The notes below the pieces were generated by a model. That model worked only from the letters and a program-made list of their open reading frames with translations. It did not search any database and was not told where the DNA came from. From Pseudoflavonifractor capillosus (GTDB taxonomy: Bacteria > Bacillota > Clostridia > Oscillospirales > Oscillospiraceae), in assembly GCF_016899775.1 (NCBI RefSeq), contig NZ_JACJJE010000009.1:20563-84562 (forward strand): DNA of 64,000 nucleotides, written 5' to 3'. Below, piece by piece: positions 7,708 through 16,212 of this stretch. Position 1 is the first letter of the stretch. Each line of letters begins with the position of its first letter. The position numbers were made by a program, and so were the translations under genes.

Positions 7708-9449
7708 GAGATCTGCGCGTGATGGCCCGGTACCTGTCCCCCTGCCGGTGGGATTTTTTCATTGCCATCCTGCTCCTGCTGGTGGAGTGCGGGTTTGAGA
7801 TGGCCATTCCCCTGCTGATGACGGGGATCATTGACGACGGCGTGGCCCTGGGGGATGTGCCCCGCATCTGGAAGCTGGGGGCCGCCATGGCCCTGTGCGC
7901 GGGCCTGGCCCTCATCGCCGGATTCATTTACGCCCGGTTCGCCGCCCGGGCGGCCTACCGCTTCGGCGGGGGGCTGCGGGAGGCGGAGTATGAGAAGCTC
8001 CAGAGCTTCGCCTTCTCCAACCTGGACCGGTTCTCCTCCTCGTCCCTGGTGACCCGGATGACCACCGACGTGACCGTGATGCAGAACGCCATCAACGGCG
8101 GCCTGCGCCCCATGGTCCGGGGGCCGGTGATGCTCCTGCTGGGCATCGGGCTGTCCTTTGCCATGAACGCCAGGCTGGCCCTGGTCTTTGTGATCTGCAC
8201 CCCGGTTCTGGGGCTCATTCTGGCCCTGATCGTCCGCAAAGTGAGCCCCCTCTACAGCCGCCAGCAGGCCGCCATGGACCGCCTGAACAGCCGCATCCAG
8301 GAGGGGCTCACCGGCATCCGGGCCATCAAGGCCTTCGTCCGGGGGGAGTACGAGGAGGAGCGCTTCCAGGAGGTGAGCCAGGAGCTCTCCGACGCCAGCC
8401 GCACCACCTTTCAAAACGCGGTGCTCAACCTGCCCTTCTTCCAGCTGGTCATGTACTCCGCCGTGGTGATGATCCTGTGGTTCGGCGGACAACTGATCCT
8501 GGCCGGGGAGATGCAGGTGGGGGAGCTCACGGGATTTTTAAGCTATGTGCTCCAGGTGATGAACTCCCTGATGATGATCTCCAACGTGTTTCTCCTCCTC
8601 ACCCGCTCCCTCACCAGCGCCCACCGCATCGGCCAGGTGCTGGAGGAGGCCCCCGACCTGGAGGAGCCGGAGGACCCGGTTCAGGAGGTGCCCGACGGGA
8701 GCATCGACTTCGACTGCGTGTCCTTCCAGTACCAGGCGGGCTCGAAAAAATACGCCCTGCGGGATGTGGAGCTCCACATCCGGGCGGGGGAGACGGTGGG
8801 CATCCTGGGGGGCACCGGCTCGGCCAAGAGCACCCTGGTTCAGCTGATCCCACGGCTGTACGACGCCACTGTGGGGACGGTCCGGGTGGGCGGCCGGGAC
8901 GTGCGGGAGTACGACCTGAAGGCCCTCCGGGACGCGGTGGGCATCGTCTTGCAGAAAAACGTGCTCTTCTCGGGCACCATCCGAGACAACCTGAAGTGGG
9001 GCGACCCGGAGGCGGACGACGACACCCTGTGGGCCGCCTGCCGGGCGGCCTGTGCCGACGAGTTTCTGGAGCGGATGCCCAAGGGGCTGGACACCGACCT
9101 GGGCCAGGGGGGCGTCAACGTCTCCGGCGGCCAGAAGCAGCGGCTGTGCATCGCCCGGACCCTGCTGAAGCGGCCCAAGGTGCTCATCTTTGACGACTCC
9201 ACCAGCGCGGTGGACACCGCCACCGAGGGGAAGATCCGCCGGGCCCTGGCCCAGCGGACGGACGTGACCAAGCTGATTATCGCCCAGCGCCTCACCTCGG
9301 TGATGGACGCCGACCAGATCGTCATTCTGGAGGACGGGCGGGTCCACGCGGTGGGCACCCATGCCCAGCTCCTGGCCAACGACCCCATTTACCAGGAGAT
9401 CTACCATTCCCAGATGAGAGGAGGGGACCAGGATGGCCAGAGTTTATAG
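7704..9449 (+). CDS. ABC exporter subunit with degenerate ATP site (half-transporter 1)
   Basis: This 581-residue half-exporter has a six-helix membrane domain (about 1-310) and an ATPase domain (about 335-575). Its Walker A reads GGTGSAKST, the signature is NVSGGQKQR, Walker B ends FDD with Asp in place of the catalytic Glu, and the H-loop His is Gln (AQRLTSV). These changes are typical of the non-hydrolysing half of heterodimeric exporters such as TM287/288 or BmrC/D. It overlaps the second subunit gene by 17 bases, which suggests coupled translation. Probable drug or lipid export across the inner membrane. Confidence 0.92.
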   Translation: MRDLRVMARYLSPCRWDFFIAILLLLVECGFEMAIPLLMTGIIDDGVALGDVPRIWKLGAAMALCAGLALIAGFIYARFAARAAYRFGGGLREAEYEKLQSFAFSNLDRFSSSSLVTRMTTDVTVMQNAINGGLRPMVRGPVMLLLGIGLSFAMNARLALVFVICTPVLGLILALIVRKVSPLYSRQQAAMDRLNSRIQEGLTGIRAIKAFVRGEYEEERFQEVSQELSDASRTTFQNAVLNLPFFQLVMYSAVVMILWFGGQLILAGEMQVGELTGFLSYVLQVMNSLMMISNVFLLLTRSLTSAHRIGQVLEEAPDLEEPEDPVQEVPDGSIDFDCVSFQYQAGSKKYALRDVELHIRAGETVGILGGTGSAKSTLVQLIPRLYDATVGTVRVGGRDVREYDLKALRDAVGIVLQKNVLFSGTIRDNLKWGDPEADDDTLWAACRAACADEFLERMPKGLDTDLGQGGVNVSGGQKQRLCIARTLLKRPKVLIFDDSTSAVDTATEGKIRRALAQRTDVTKLIIAQRLTSVMDADQIVILEDGRVHAVGTHAQLLANDPIYQEIYHSQMRGGDQDGQSL

Positions 9450-11289
9450 CGGAAAGCGCCCCCAGAACCTGAAGCGGACCCTGGGGGCGGTCTCCCGGTA
9501 CCTGGGGCGGCACCGGGTCCTCATCGCGCTGGTGGCCGTGCTGGCCGCCCTCAGCGCCTCCGCCAACCTGCTGGGGACCTACATGATCCGTCCCATCGTC
9601 AACCAGGTGGTGGCCCGGGGCAGCGTATCCGGCCTGATGGCCGGCGTGGGCGTCACGGCGGCCATCTACGCCGTGGGCGTTCTGTCCACCCTGGGCTACA
9701 CCCAGATCATGGTGCGGGCAGCCCAGAAAATTCTCCTGGACATCCGCCGGGACCTGTACCACCGGCTCCAGACCCTCCCCCTGCGCTTCTTTGACCAGAA
9801 CCGGAAGGGGGACCTGATGAGCCTGTTCACCAACGACGTGGACACCATCTCCGACGCCCTGAACAACAGCTTCGCCGTGGTCATCCAGAGCATGGTCCAG
9901 CTGTTCGGGATGGTGCTGCTGCTGTTCCTCCTCAACTGGAGGCTGTCCATCCTGGTCCTGGTGGGCTACGGGGTGATGTTTGCCTACATCCGCTACAGCA
10001 GTAAGCGCAGCAAGTTCTACTTCGACCGCCAGCAGGAGCACCTGGGCAGCCTGGACGGCTACATCGAGGAGATGACCGCCGGACAGAAGGTGGTCAAGGT
10101 GTTCAGCCACGAGCCGGCCAATCTCTCCGGCTTCCGGGCGCGGAACCAGGCCCTCCAGGAGGCGGGCTCCCGTGCCCAGGCCTACGCCGCCACCATGATC
10201 CCCGCGGTGGTGACCATCTCCTACTTCAACTACGCCATCATCGCGGTGCTGGGGGGACTGATGGTGCTCAACGGCCAGTCCGACCTGGGCAGTCTGGCCA
10301 GCTATTTGGTCTTTGTGCGCCAGTCCGCCATGCCCATCAACCAGCTGACCCAGCAGGGCAACTTCCTCCTGGTGGCCCTGGCCGGCGCCGAGCGCATCTT
10401 CCGCACCATGGAGGAGGAGCCCGAGGTGGACCGGGGCGCTGTGGAGCTGGTACGGGTGCGCCAGGAGGGGGACGGGACGCTGACCCCCTGCCGGGAGTCC
10501 ACCGGCCGCTGGGCCTGGCGGGACTCCGCCCGGCCGTCGGCCCCTCTCGTTCCCCTGCGGGGGGACGTGCGGTTCGACCATGTCACCTTCGGCTATGAGC
10601 CGGGGCAGACCGTTCTGCGGGACCTGAGCCTCTATGCCAAGCCCGGACACAAGATCGCCTTTGTGGGCTCCACCGGGGCGGGCAAGACCACCATCACCAA
10701 CCTCATCAATCGCTTCTACGACGTGACCGGCGGGACCATCACCTACGACGGCATCGACGTGCGGGACATCCGCAAGGACGACCTGCGCCGCAGTCTGGGC
10801 ATCGTCCTCCAGGACACCCACCTGTTTACCGGCACCGTGGCGGACAACATCCGCTTCGGCAAACTGGACGCCACCCAGGAGGAGGTGGAGCGGGCCGCCC
10901 GCATTGCCAACGCCCACTCCTTCATCAGCCGCCTGCCCCAGGGGTACGACACCATGGTCACCGGGGACGGGGCTAACCTGTCCCAGGGCCAGCGGCAGCT
11001 GCTGGCCATCGCCCGGGCCGCCGTGGCCGATCCCCCGGTGCTCATTCTGGACGAGGCCACCTCCTCCATCGACACCCGCACCGAGGCCCTGATTGAAAAG
11101 GGCATGGACGCCCTGATGGAGGGGCGCACTGTGTTCGTCATCGCCCACCGTCTGTCCACCGTGCGCAACGCCAATGTGATTCTGGTTCTGGAGCACGGGG
11201 AGGTGGTGGAGCGGGGGAGCCACCAGGACCTGCTTGCCCAGAGGGGGGAGTATTACCAGCTCTACCACGGGATGTTCGAGCTGTCCTGA
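9433..11289 (+). CDS. ABC exporter subunit with canonical ATP site (half-transporter 2)
   Basis: This 618-residue half-exporter partners the gene above. It has six membrane helices (about 25-330) and an ATPase domain with intact Walker A GSTGAGKTT, signature LSQGQRQ, Walker B LILDEATSS (catalytic Glu) and H-loop AHRLSTV. An insert of about 35 residues (near 335-372, RQEGDGTLTPCREST region) precedes the nucleotide-binding domain. ATG at 9433 follows AGGAGGGG inside the end of the first subunit gene. One degenerate and one complete subunit fit a heterodimer. Confidence 0.92.
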   Translation: MARVYSGKRPQNLKRTLGAVSRYLGRHRVLIALVAVLAALSASANLLGTYMIRPIVNQVVARGSVSGLMAGVGVTAAIYAVGVLSTLGYTQIMVRAAQKILLDIRRDLYHRLQTLPLRFFDQNRKGDLMSLFTNDVDTISDALNNSFAVVIQSMVQLFGMVLLLFLLNWRLSILVLVGYGVMFAYIRYSSKRSKFYFDRQQEHLGSLDGYIEEMTAGQKVVKVFSHEPANLSGFRARNQALQEAGSRAQAYAATMIPAVVTISYFNYAIIAVLGGLMVLNGQSDLGSLASYLVFVRQSAMPINQLTQQGNFLLVALAGAERIFRTMEEEPEVDRGAVELVRVRQEGDGTLTPCRESTGRWAWRDSARPSAPLVPLRGDVRFDHVTFGYEPGQTVLRDLSLYAKPGHKIAFVGSTGAGKTTITNLINRFYDVTGGTITYDGIDVRDIRKDDLRRSLGIVLQDTHLFTGTVADNIRFGKLDATQEEVERAARIANAHSFISRLPQGYDTMVTGDGANLSQGQRQLLAIARAAVADPPVLILDEATSSIDTRTEALIEKGMDALMEGRTVFVIAHRLSTVRNANVILVLEHGEVVERGSHQDLLAQRGEYYQLYHGMFELS

Positions 11290-11293
11290 GCCA

Positions 11294-11512
11294 CAGGCTG
11301 TCGAAAAAGTCCAGGGACTTTCCCAACAGCCTGCAAAATGCCGTTGCTTTCCCGCCGCGCAGCGGCGGAAAAGTCCTCGCTGCGCTCACTGAACGCCTTG
11401 TCGTACAAGGTATTCAGGGCATTCGATCCCACTCGAGGCGGGCTGCCGCCCCCTCGAGTTCCCCCGCTAACACTCGGGCGGATTCGTCTTAACAGAGGTT
11501 TTTCGACAAACG
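11294..11512. repeat. Inverted-repeat-bounded intergenic element after the ABC exporter genes
   Basis: TGTCGAAAAA (11299-11308) and its exact reverse complement (11499-11508) bound about 210 bases of non-coding sequence. Inside are a hairpin at 11294-11343 (CAGGCTGT with ACAGCCTG plus an inner stem), a CCGCCGCGCAGCGGCGG foldback and a CCTTGTCGTACAAGG foldback. It looks like a small non-autonomous repeat; only one copy is in the window. Confidence 0.5.
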
Positions 11513-11553
11513 GAGGCCCCGGGACATGCGCAGCACGCGTGTCCCGGGGCCTC
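11513..11553 (-). terminator. Terminator hairpin of the AlbA_2 gene
   Basis: A perfect 14-bp GC-rich stem (11513-11526 with 11540-11553) begins 11 bases after the stop codon. The T-run on the minus strand is weak. Confidence 0.65.
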
Positions 11554-11563
11554 TCTGTGCGGT

Positions 11564-12040
11564 TTACTTCTTCGACAGGGCCTCCCGGTCCTGGAGCATG
11601 GCCTCCACCTCCCGGCGGGGACAGCGGTAGTCCCCCTCCCCCCGGCGGTAGTAGGTGCCGGTGTAGGGGTCCTGGCCGATGTACACGGGCCGGTCCTTGG
11701 CCGGGGCCCGGGGGACGAAGATGGCCACCACCTCATTGCGGCCATTCTTCAAAATCTGCACGTCCTCCTCCCGGAGCAGGTTGACGCTGACCACGCTCCG
11801 ATCCCGGACCATGGACCAGAACTCCTCCACTAGCTCCTCCGGGTCAAAGAGGGGGACCGAGTAGAGGGAGCCATCCCCCTTGTCCTCCGCCACCCCCAGG
11901 AGAATCACGCCCCCCAAGGTGTTTGCAAAGGCGGAGTAGGTCTCCCACAGGCTCTGGGGCAGGCCGCCCTGGGCCCGCTTGGCCTCAATGCGGTTGTCCT
12001 CCCGGTACTCCTCCAAAAATTCCAAATGCTCCAGGGCCAT
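11564..12040 (-). CDS. Stand-alone AlbA_2 (Schlafen-type) domain protein
   Basis: A 158-residue protein that is almost entirely one AlbA_2/Schlafen-AlbA domain (PF04326 type). The motif REDNRIEAKRAQGGLP is followed by SAFANTLGGVILLGVAED and a C-terminal YTGTYYRRGEGDYRC. Larger relatives carry helix-turn-helix or ATPase parts that are missing here. ATG at 12040 follows GGAGGGAGG. Members are linked to nucleic-acid binding and sometimes defence; nothing nearby supports a specific role. It is divergent from the CCA-adding enzyme gene. Confidence 0.75.
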   Translation of the reverse strand: MALEHLEFLEEYREDNRIEAKRAQGGLPQSLWETYSAFANTLGGVILLGVAEDKGDGSLYSVPLFDPEELVEEFWSMVRDRSVVSVNLLREEDVQILKNGRNEVVAIFVPRAPAKDRPVYIGQDPYTGTYYRRGEGDYRCPRREVEAMLQDREALSKK

Positions 12041-12159
12041 GGGGCCTCCCTCCAATCCAGATTGTAAATTGTTTTGAAAAAATCCAGTTCGTTTTCCAAA
12101 AAGCCGTCTTTTCCCCGCTCCGCCTCGGCTTCTGGCGGAACCGCCTCCCAGGACGGGCA

Positions 12160-12187
12160 TTGACTTCCCTGATAAATTTGCTATCAT
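12160..12187 (+). promoter_or_regulatory. Promoter of the CCA-adding enzyme gene
   Basis: TTGACT (12160-12165), a 16-base spacer and TATCAT (12182-12187), about 40 bases before the start codon. Confidence 0.8.
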
Positions 12188-12227
12188 AACAGTAAAAGTA
12201 CGACCCCATTAGAGAGGAGGAGCCACG

Positions 12228-13565
12228 ATGTTCCGCTGGGACCCGAGGGCCCTGGAGGTCCTCCAGGGCTTGGAGCAGGCCGGCTATCAGGCGGTGCTGG
12301 TGGGGGGCTGCGTCCGGGACGCCCTGCTGGGCAGGGAGCCCCACGACTACGACGCCGCCGTCTCCGCCCCGCCGGAGGAGATCCTGGCCGCCTGCCGTTC
12401 AAAGTTCAAATGCATCCCCACCGGCCTGGCCCACGGGACGGTCACGGTGGTCCACGGCGGCCTCCCGGTGGAGGTGACTGCCTTCCGAAAGGAGGGGAGC
12501 TACTCCGACCACCGGCACCCGGACCGGGTGGCGTACACCTCCCGCCTGGAGGAGGACCTGGCCCGGCGGGATTTTACCGTCAACGCCATGGCCTGGGGCC
12601 GGAGCGGCCTGACGGACCCCTTCGGCGGGCAGGCGGACCTGGCCGCCGGGGTCATCCGCTGTGTGGGGGACCCGGACCGCCGCTTTCAGGAGGACGCCCT
12701 GCGGGTGCTCCGGGGGCTGCGGCTGGCCGCCCAGCTGGACTTCCGGCTGGAGGGGGAGACCGCCGCCGCCATCCGGCGGAACACCCCCCTCCTGTCCTAT
12801 GTGGCCTGGGAGCGCATCCAGGCGGAATTTCTCCGCCTGCTGTGCTGTCCCGGGGCGGAGCGGATTTTACTGGACTTCCCGGAGACGGTCTGTCAGATCG
12901 TCCCGGAACTGACTCCGGCGGTGGGCTTTGACCAGAAAAACCCCCACCACTGCTATGACGTGTACACCCACAGCGTGAAAGCGATGGGCCAGGTGCGGCC
13001 GGAGTCTGCCCTGCGGCTGGCCGCCCTCCTCCACGACGCGGGCAAACCCGCCTGCTTCTCCCTGGATGAACAGGGGGTGGGACACTTCTACGGCCACGAG
13101 GGGGAGAGCGCCAGGCTGGCGGAACAGGCCGCTGCCCGGCTGCGGCTGGATAGGCGCACCCAGGAGCGGGTGGTCACGTTGGTCGCCCGCCACGGGCTGC
13201 AGATCGAGGCCACTCCCAAAGTGGTCCGCCGCTGGCTCCAGCGGCTGGGACCCGGTCTCTTTTTCGACCTGCTGGAGCTGGAGCGGGCGGACGGCATGGC
13301 CTGCGCCCCCCGGCCCGCCCCGGAGCCCGACCACTGCGCACAAGCAGAAACGATGGCCCGGGAGATTCTGGACCAGAAGCCATGTCTCACCTTGAAGGAG
13401 CTGGCGGTGAACGGCCGGGACGCCCTGGCCGCCGGCCTGTCCGGCCCCGCTGTGGGCCGGGCGCTGAACCGCCTTCTGGATCAGGTGGCGGCGGGGGACC
13501 TGCCCAACGACCGCTCCGTCCTCCTCCCCCTGCTGAACCAGGACGTCAGAGGAGAATCATGGTAA
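12228..13565 (+). CDS. cca: CCA tRNA nucleotidyltransferase
   Basis: This 445-residue enzyme adds or repairs the CCA end of tRNA. The class II polymerase head shows the G-loop VGGCVRDALLG near residue 25 and the metal aspartates in HDYDAAV. The flexible loop and RRDFTVNAMAW follow, then the RNA-binding part (DPDRRFQEDALRVLRGLRLA). A C-terminal HD domain (LLHDAGKP) is present, as in many clostridial members. ATG at 12228 follows GAGGAGG. The 3-prime end overlaps the convergent Smr gene by 20 bases. Confidence 0.93.
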   Translation: MFRWDPRALEVLQGLEQAGYQAVLVGGCVRDALLGREPHDYDAAVSAPPEEILAACRSKFKCIPTGLAHGTVTVVHGGLPVEVTAFRKEGSYSDHRHPDRVAYTSRLEEDLARRDFTVNAMAWGRSGLTDPFGGQADLAAGVIRCVGDPDRRFQEDALRVLRGLRLAAQLDFRLEGETAAAIRRNTPLLSYVAWERIQAEFLRLLCCPGAERILLDFPETVCQIVPELTPAVGFDQKNPHHCYDVYTHSVKAMGQVRPESALRLAALLHDAGKPACFSLDEQGVGHFYGHEGESARLAEQAAARLRLDRRTQERVVTLVARHGLQIEATPKVVRRWLQRLGPGLFFDLLELERADGMACAPRPAPEPDHCAQAETMAREILDQKPCLTLKELAVNGRDALAAGLSGPAVGRALNRLLDQVAAGDLPNDRSVLLPLLNQDVRGESW

Positions 13566-13902
13566 TCCCGTTGTTGTGCCGCTCCCGGTCCGGGTCCTTC
13601 CGCAGATCGTCACAGCGGCGAAAGGCCTCCAGCACCGCCGGGTTGAAGATGGAGAAGTCCTCCCCATAGATCACGTCCCGGATTTCTCCCCGCCCCTTCA
13701 GGCGGGCTAAGTAAGACCGGGCCTCCACCCGGATGCGGCCGCCGGTCCCGGAGGAGCCGTAGCCGTGGATGATCTTCAACGCGGCGCACCCCAGGGACCG
13801 GCTGTGGTGGAGCTCAAAGGTGAGGCGCTTGATGGCGGCGTTCACCGTGGGCTTGCCCAGCTCCAGGTTCACCTCCCGCAGCCGCCCGGCGGAGGCGGTC
13901 AC
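13546..13902 (-). CDS. Smr-domain protein (small MutS-related)
   Basis: This 118-residue protein resembles the Smr endonuclease domain found at the C-terminus of MutS2. It begins with LELGKPTVNAAIKRLTFEL in place of the usual LDLHG helix and contains ALKIIHGYGSSGTGG, matching the family IIHGxGTG loop. The start is GTG 13902, which overlaps the stop of the upstream DUF308 gene (GTGA), implying translational coupling. Smr domains nick branched DNA or act on RNA; the usual first His is replaced by Lys here, so activity is uncertain. Confidence 0.75.
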   Translation of the reverse strand: MTASAGRLREVNLELGKPTVNAAIKRLTFELHHSRSLGCAALKIIHGYGSSGTGGRIRVEARSYLARLKGRGEIRDVIYGEDFSIFNPAVLEAFRRCDDLRKDPDRERHNNGITMILL

Positions 13903-14450
13903 AGGTCCCCTCCGTCCCGGAAGGCCTTGGACACCCGGTAGATCAGATACAGGTCGCTGGACCCGTCGTACACCAAGGACGCCCCAATGAGCATGGTCAT
14001 GGCCTCCATGGTCCCGAAGGGGTTCAGCAGCACCACGCCCCCCAGCACAACCGTCAAGGCGGCCAGGACCAGGTCCACCCACCAGTTGGGAATCCCCAGC
14101 CGCGCCAGGCTCACCGCCCCCTGCAGGTCGATGACCCCGTGGAAAATGAGCACCGCCGCCACGCTGAACTGGATGAGGACGATCACCGACCCGGGGCTGG
14201 TGAGCAGCCACAGCCCCAGGGCCGCCAGAATCAGCCCCGGGATCAGGAACCAGGCGGGAAAGCCCTCCCGCCGCTTGGCCAGCCAGGTAAACAGATAGAT
14301 GAGCCCCGCCACCAGCATGGCCGCTCCCAAAACGGTGCACAGCAGCCGGATGGACCGGTTGGGGGCCAGTACCAGCAGAAGCCCCAGCACGAGGGTGAGC
14401 ACCGCCATGACGATGCTGCTGCGCCGCTGTTCCCGAAAAATATTGCCCAT
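13899..14450 (-). CDS. DUF308/HdeD-family membrane protein
   Basis: This 183-residue protein has six hydrophobic segments arranged as three pairs (for example SIVMAVLTLVLGLLLVLAP and LCTVLGAAMLVAGLIYLF), typical of the DUF308/HdeD family of unknown function. ATG at 14450 follows AGAGGCAACT; a longer upstream reading lacks a ribosome site. The 3-prime end overlaps the Smr gene by 4 bases, and the amidohydrolase gene ends 16 bases upstream, so the three are probably one transcript. Confidence 0.8.
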   Translation of the reverse strand: MGNIFREQRRSSIVMAVLTLVLGLLLVLAPNRSIRLLCTVLGAAMLVAGLIYLFTWLAKRREGFPAWFLIPGLILAALGLWLLTSPGSVIVLIQFSVAAVLIFHGVIDLQGAVSLARLGIPNWWVDLVLAALTVVLGGVVLLNPFGTMEAMTMLIGASLVYDGSSDLYLIYRVSKAFRDGGDL

Positions 14451-14466
14451 AGTTGCCTCTCTTTCT

Positions 14467-16032
14467 CTATCGGCTCCAGATGGTGCGGCCACATCGAATG
14501 GTCCGCTCCACCTGGAGTTTTTTCAGTTCTTCCGGCGGCGTCCTCAGCGGGTCGCCGGACAAAAGCACAAAGTCCGCCCGCTTGCCCGGCCGCAGGGTCC
14601 CCAGCTCCCTCTCCAGTCCATACTGGAGGGCGGCATTTTGGGTCACCGCCCGGAGGGCCGCCTCCACCGGGATGCGCTCCTCCGCTCCCAGCACCCGGCC
14701 GGTCTTGGTCCTTCGGACGCAGGCGCACCAGATGGTCTCCAGCATATCCGGCGGGATCACCGGAGAATCCTGGTGGAAGGTGAAGGGGATGCCCCAGGTC
14801 AGGGCGCTCCCCGCCGGGCTGATGCGGCCGGCCCGGTCCAGGCCGAAGTTTTTCACATGGATCTCCCCCCAGTGGTACACGTGGGCCACAAAGAAGGAGG
14901 GGATCACCCCCAGGGCCTTCACCCGCTCCAGCTGGTCCAGGCCCAGCAGTTGGGCGTGGATCATCACCGGGCGGCACAGCTTTTTGCCCGCCTCTCCCTC
15001 CGCCTGGGCCAGGAGGGTCAGATACTGCTCCGCCGCCCGGTCCCCGTTGCAGTGGGCCAGCAGCTGGGCGTCCCGGTCCAGGGCCTGCCGAAAGGCCGAC
15101 CGCACCTGACCGTCTGTCATGGTGGAGGTCCCACAGCCGCCCCCCGCATAGGGCTCCCGCACCCAGGCGGTGCCCCCCTGGGGGGAGCCGTCCAGAAAGA
15201 TCTTCATGCCCGCCACCCGGAAGGTTCCAGGCGAGGCGCTCACCTCCTGGGCAAACTGTCCCCGGAGGCGGTCATAGTCCGCCGGGGGGACGTAGGCGTT
15301 CACATCCAGGTACAAGAGCCCCCGCCGCAAAATCTCCTGGTACACCGGGGCCATCACCGGCTGGAGCAGCCCCTCCTGGGCGGTGGTGACGCCGTGGGAG
15401 GCGTACTCCTCCTGGGCCCCCTGAAAGGCCCTCAGTACATCCTCCAGACCGTCCATGGGAATCCGGCCCAGCAGGTCCAGGAAGGGGTTCTCCTCCCCCC
15501 GGCCGGTGAGTTCCCCCTGTCCGTCCCGCTCCAGGCCGCAGTCCTCATTCAGCGCCCCCAGCCGCTCCAGGGCCAGGGTGTTGAACACCCCCGCGTGGCC
15601 GGAGGCGTGCTGGATGACCACCGGATTGTGGGGACAGGCCCGGTCCAGGCAGAAGCGGTCGGGGGCCGCCCCCTCCGCCAGGGCGTTCTGGTCGTAGCCG
15701 GTGCCCTTGACCCACGCTCCGGGCGGAATGTCCCGCTCCTGAACATGCCTGCTCAGCCGGTCCGTAATCTCTCCCCAACCGGCGCACTCCCCCAGGGGCA
15801 CCTGGAGGTGGGCGTAGGCGCAGGCCAGCAGGTGGCTGTGGGGGTCCACAAAGGCGGGCAGGAGGGCCCGGCCCTCCAGGTCCACCCGGCGGGTCCCGGG
15901 ACCGGCCAGCCGCTCCGCCTCCTCCCGGTCCCCCACATAGGCAATCCGTCCGCCCCGCTCCACCAGGGCCTGGGCATACTGGGGCTCCTCCAGGGTCACA
16001 ATGGGCCCGCCAAAGTAAAGGGTGGTCTCCAT
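14467..16032 (-). CDS. YtcJ-like amidohydrolase (amidohydrolase family 3)
   Basis: This 521-residue TIM-barrel metal hydrolase has the N-terminal beta domain, the metal-binding motif VDPHSHLL near residue 62, later metal ligands in LAHCNGD and PVMIHAQLLGLDQ, and the catalytic region TFHQDSPVIPP. The C-terminal strand GTLRPGKRADFVLLSGDP is typical. Relatives cleave exocyclic amides or formamides; the substrate is unknown. ATG at 16032 lies after AGGAGG; an upstream in-frame start at 16074 falls inside the promoter. It heads a likely operon with DUF308 and Smr. Confidence 0.88.
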   Translation of the reverse strand: METTLYFGGPIVTLEEPQYAQALVERGGRIAYVGDREEAERLAGPGTRRVDLEGRALLPAFVDPHSHLLACAYAHLQVPLGECAGWGEITDRLSRHVQERDIPPGAWVKGTGYDQNALAEGAAPDRFCLDRACPHNPVVIQHASGHAGVFNTLALERLGALNEDCGLERDGQGELTGRGEENPFLDLLGRIPMDGLEDVLRAFQGAQEEYASHGVTTAQEGLLQPVMAPVYQEILRRGLLYLDVNAYVPPADYDRLRGQFAQEVSASPGTFRVAGMKIFLDGSPQGGTAWVREPYAGGGCGTSTMTDGQVRSAFRQALDRDAQLLAHCNGDRAAEQYLTLLAQAEGEAGKKLCRPVMIHAQLLGLDQLERVKALGVIPSFFVAHVYHWGEIHVKNFGLDRAGRISPAGSALTWGIPFTFHQDSPVIPPDMLETIWCACVRRTKTGRVLGAEERIPVEAALRAVTQNAALQYGLERELGTLRPGKRADFVLLSGDPLRTPPEELKKLQVERTIRCGRTIWSR

Positions 16033-16060
16033 GGCTCCGCCTCCTGTTCCGTTTGTCCTG

Positions 16061-16089
16061 ATTGTATCACGCATCCCCTATGCAGACAA
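16061..16089 (-). promoter_or_regulatory. Promoter of the amidohydrolase-DUF308-Smr genes
   Basis: On the minus strand TTGTCT (16089-16084), a 17-base spacer and TACAAT (16066-16061), about 30 bases before the start codon. Confidence 0.8.
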
Positions 16090-16164
16090 GGGGCCGCCGG
16101 TGTCTAGTGTGTCCGTTTTTCCTCTATATTTCACACATGTTCCTCTCTGCAATCTTCAAAACAT

Positions 16165-16198
16165 AAAAACAGCCGTCCCGATTGGGACGGCTGTTTTT
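16165..16198. terminator. Bidirectional terminator after pyruvate kinase
   Basis: A perfect 15-bp stem (16165-16179 with 16184-16198) and 4-base loop start with A5 and end with T5, so it can act on both strands. It lies just past the pyk stop codon. Confidence 0.92.
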
Positions 16199-16212
16199 AT
16201 GGAGCAGTTTCC

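Noticed and set aside
9433..9449. Frameshift between the two ABC subunits
   Set aside because: Each gene has its own complete domains, and the 17-base overlap has a good ribosome site; it is a normal coupled overlap.
9322..11268. Long minus-strand ORF opposite the second ABC subunit (and similar long shadows elsewhere)
   Set aside because: It is a GC-rich mirror of a gene with all ABC motifs; low-complexity His/Gly/Val composition and no ribosome site.
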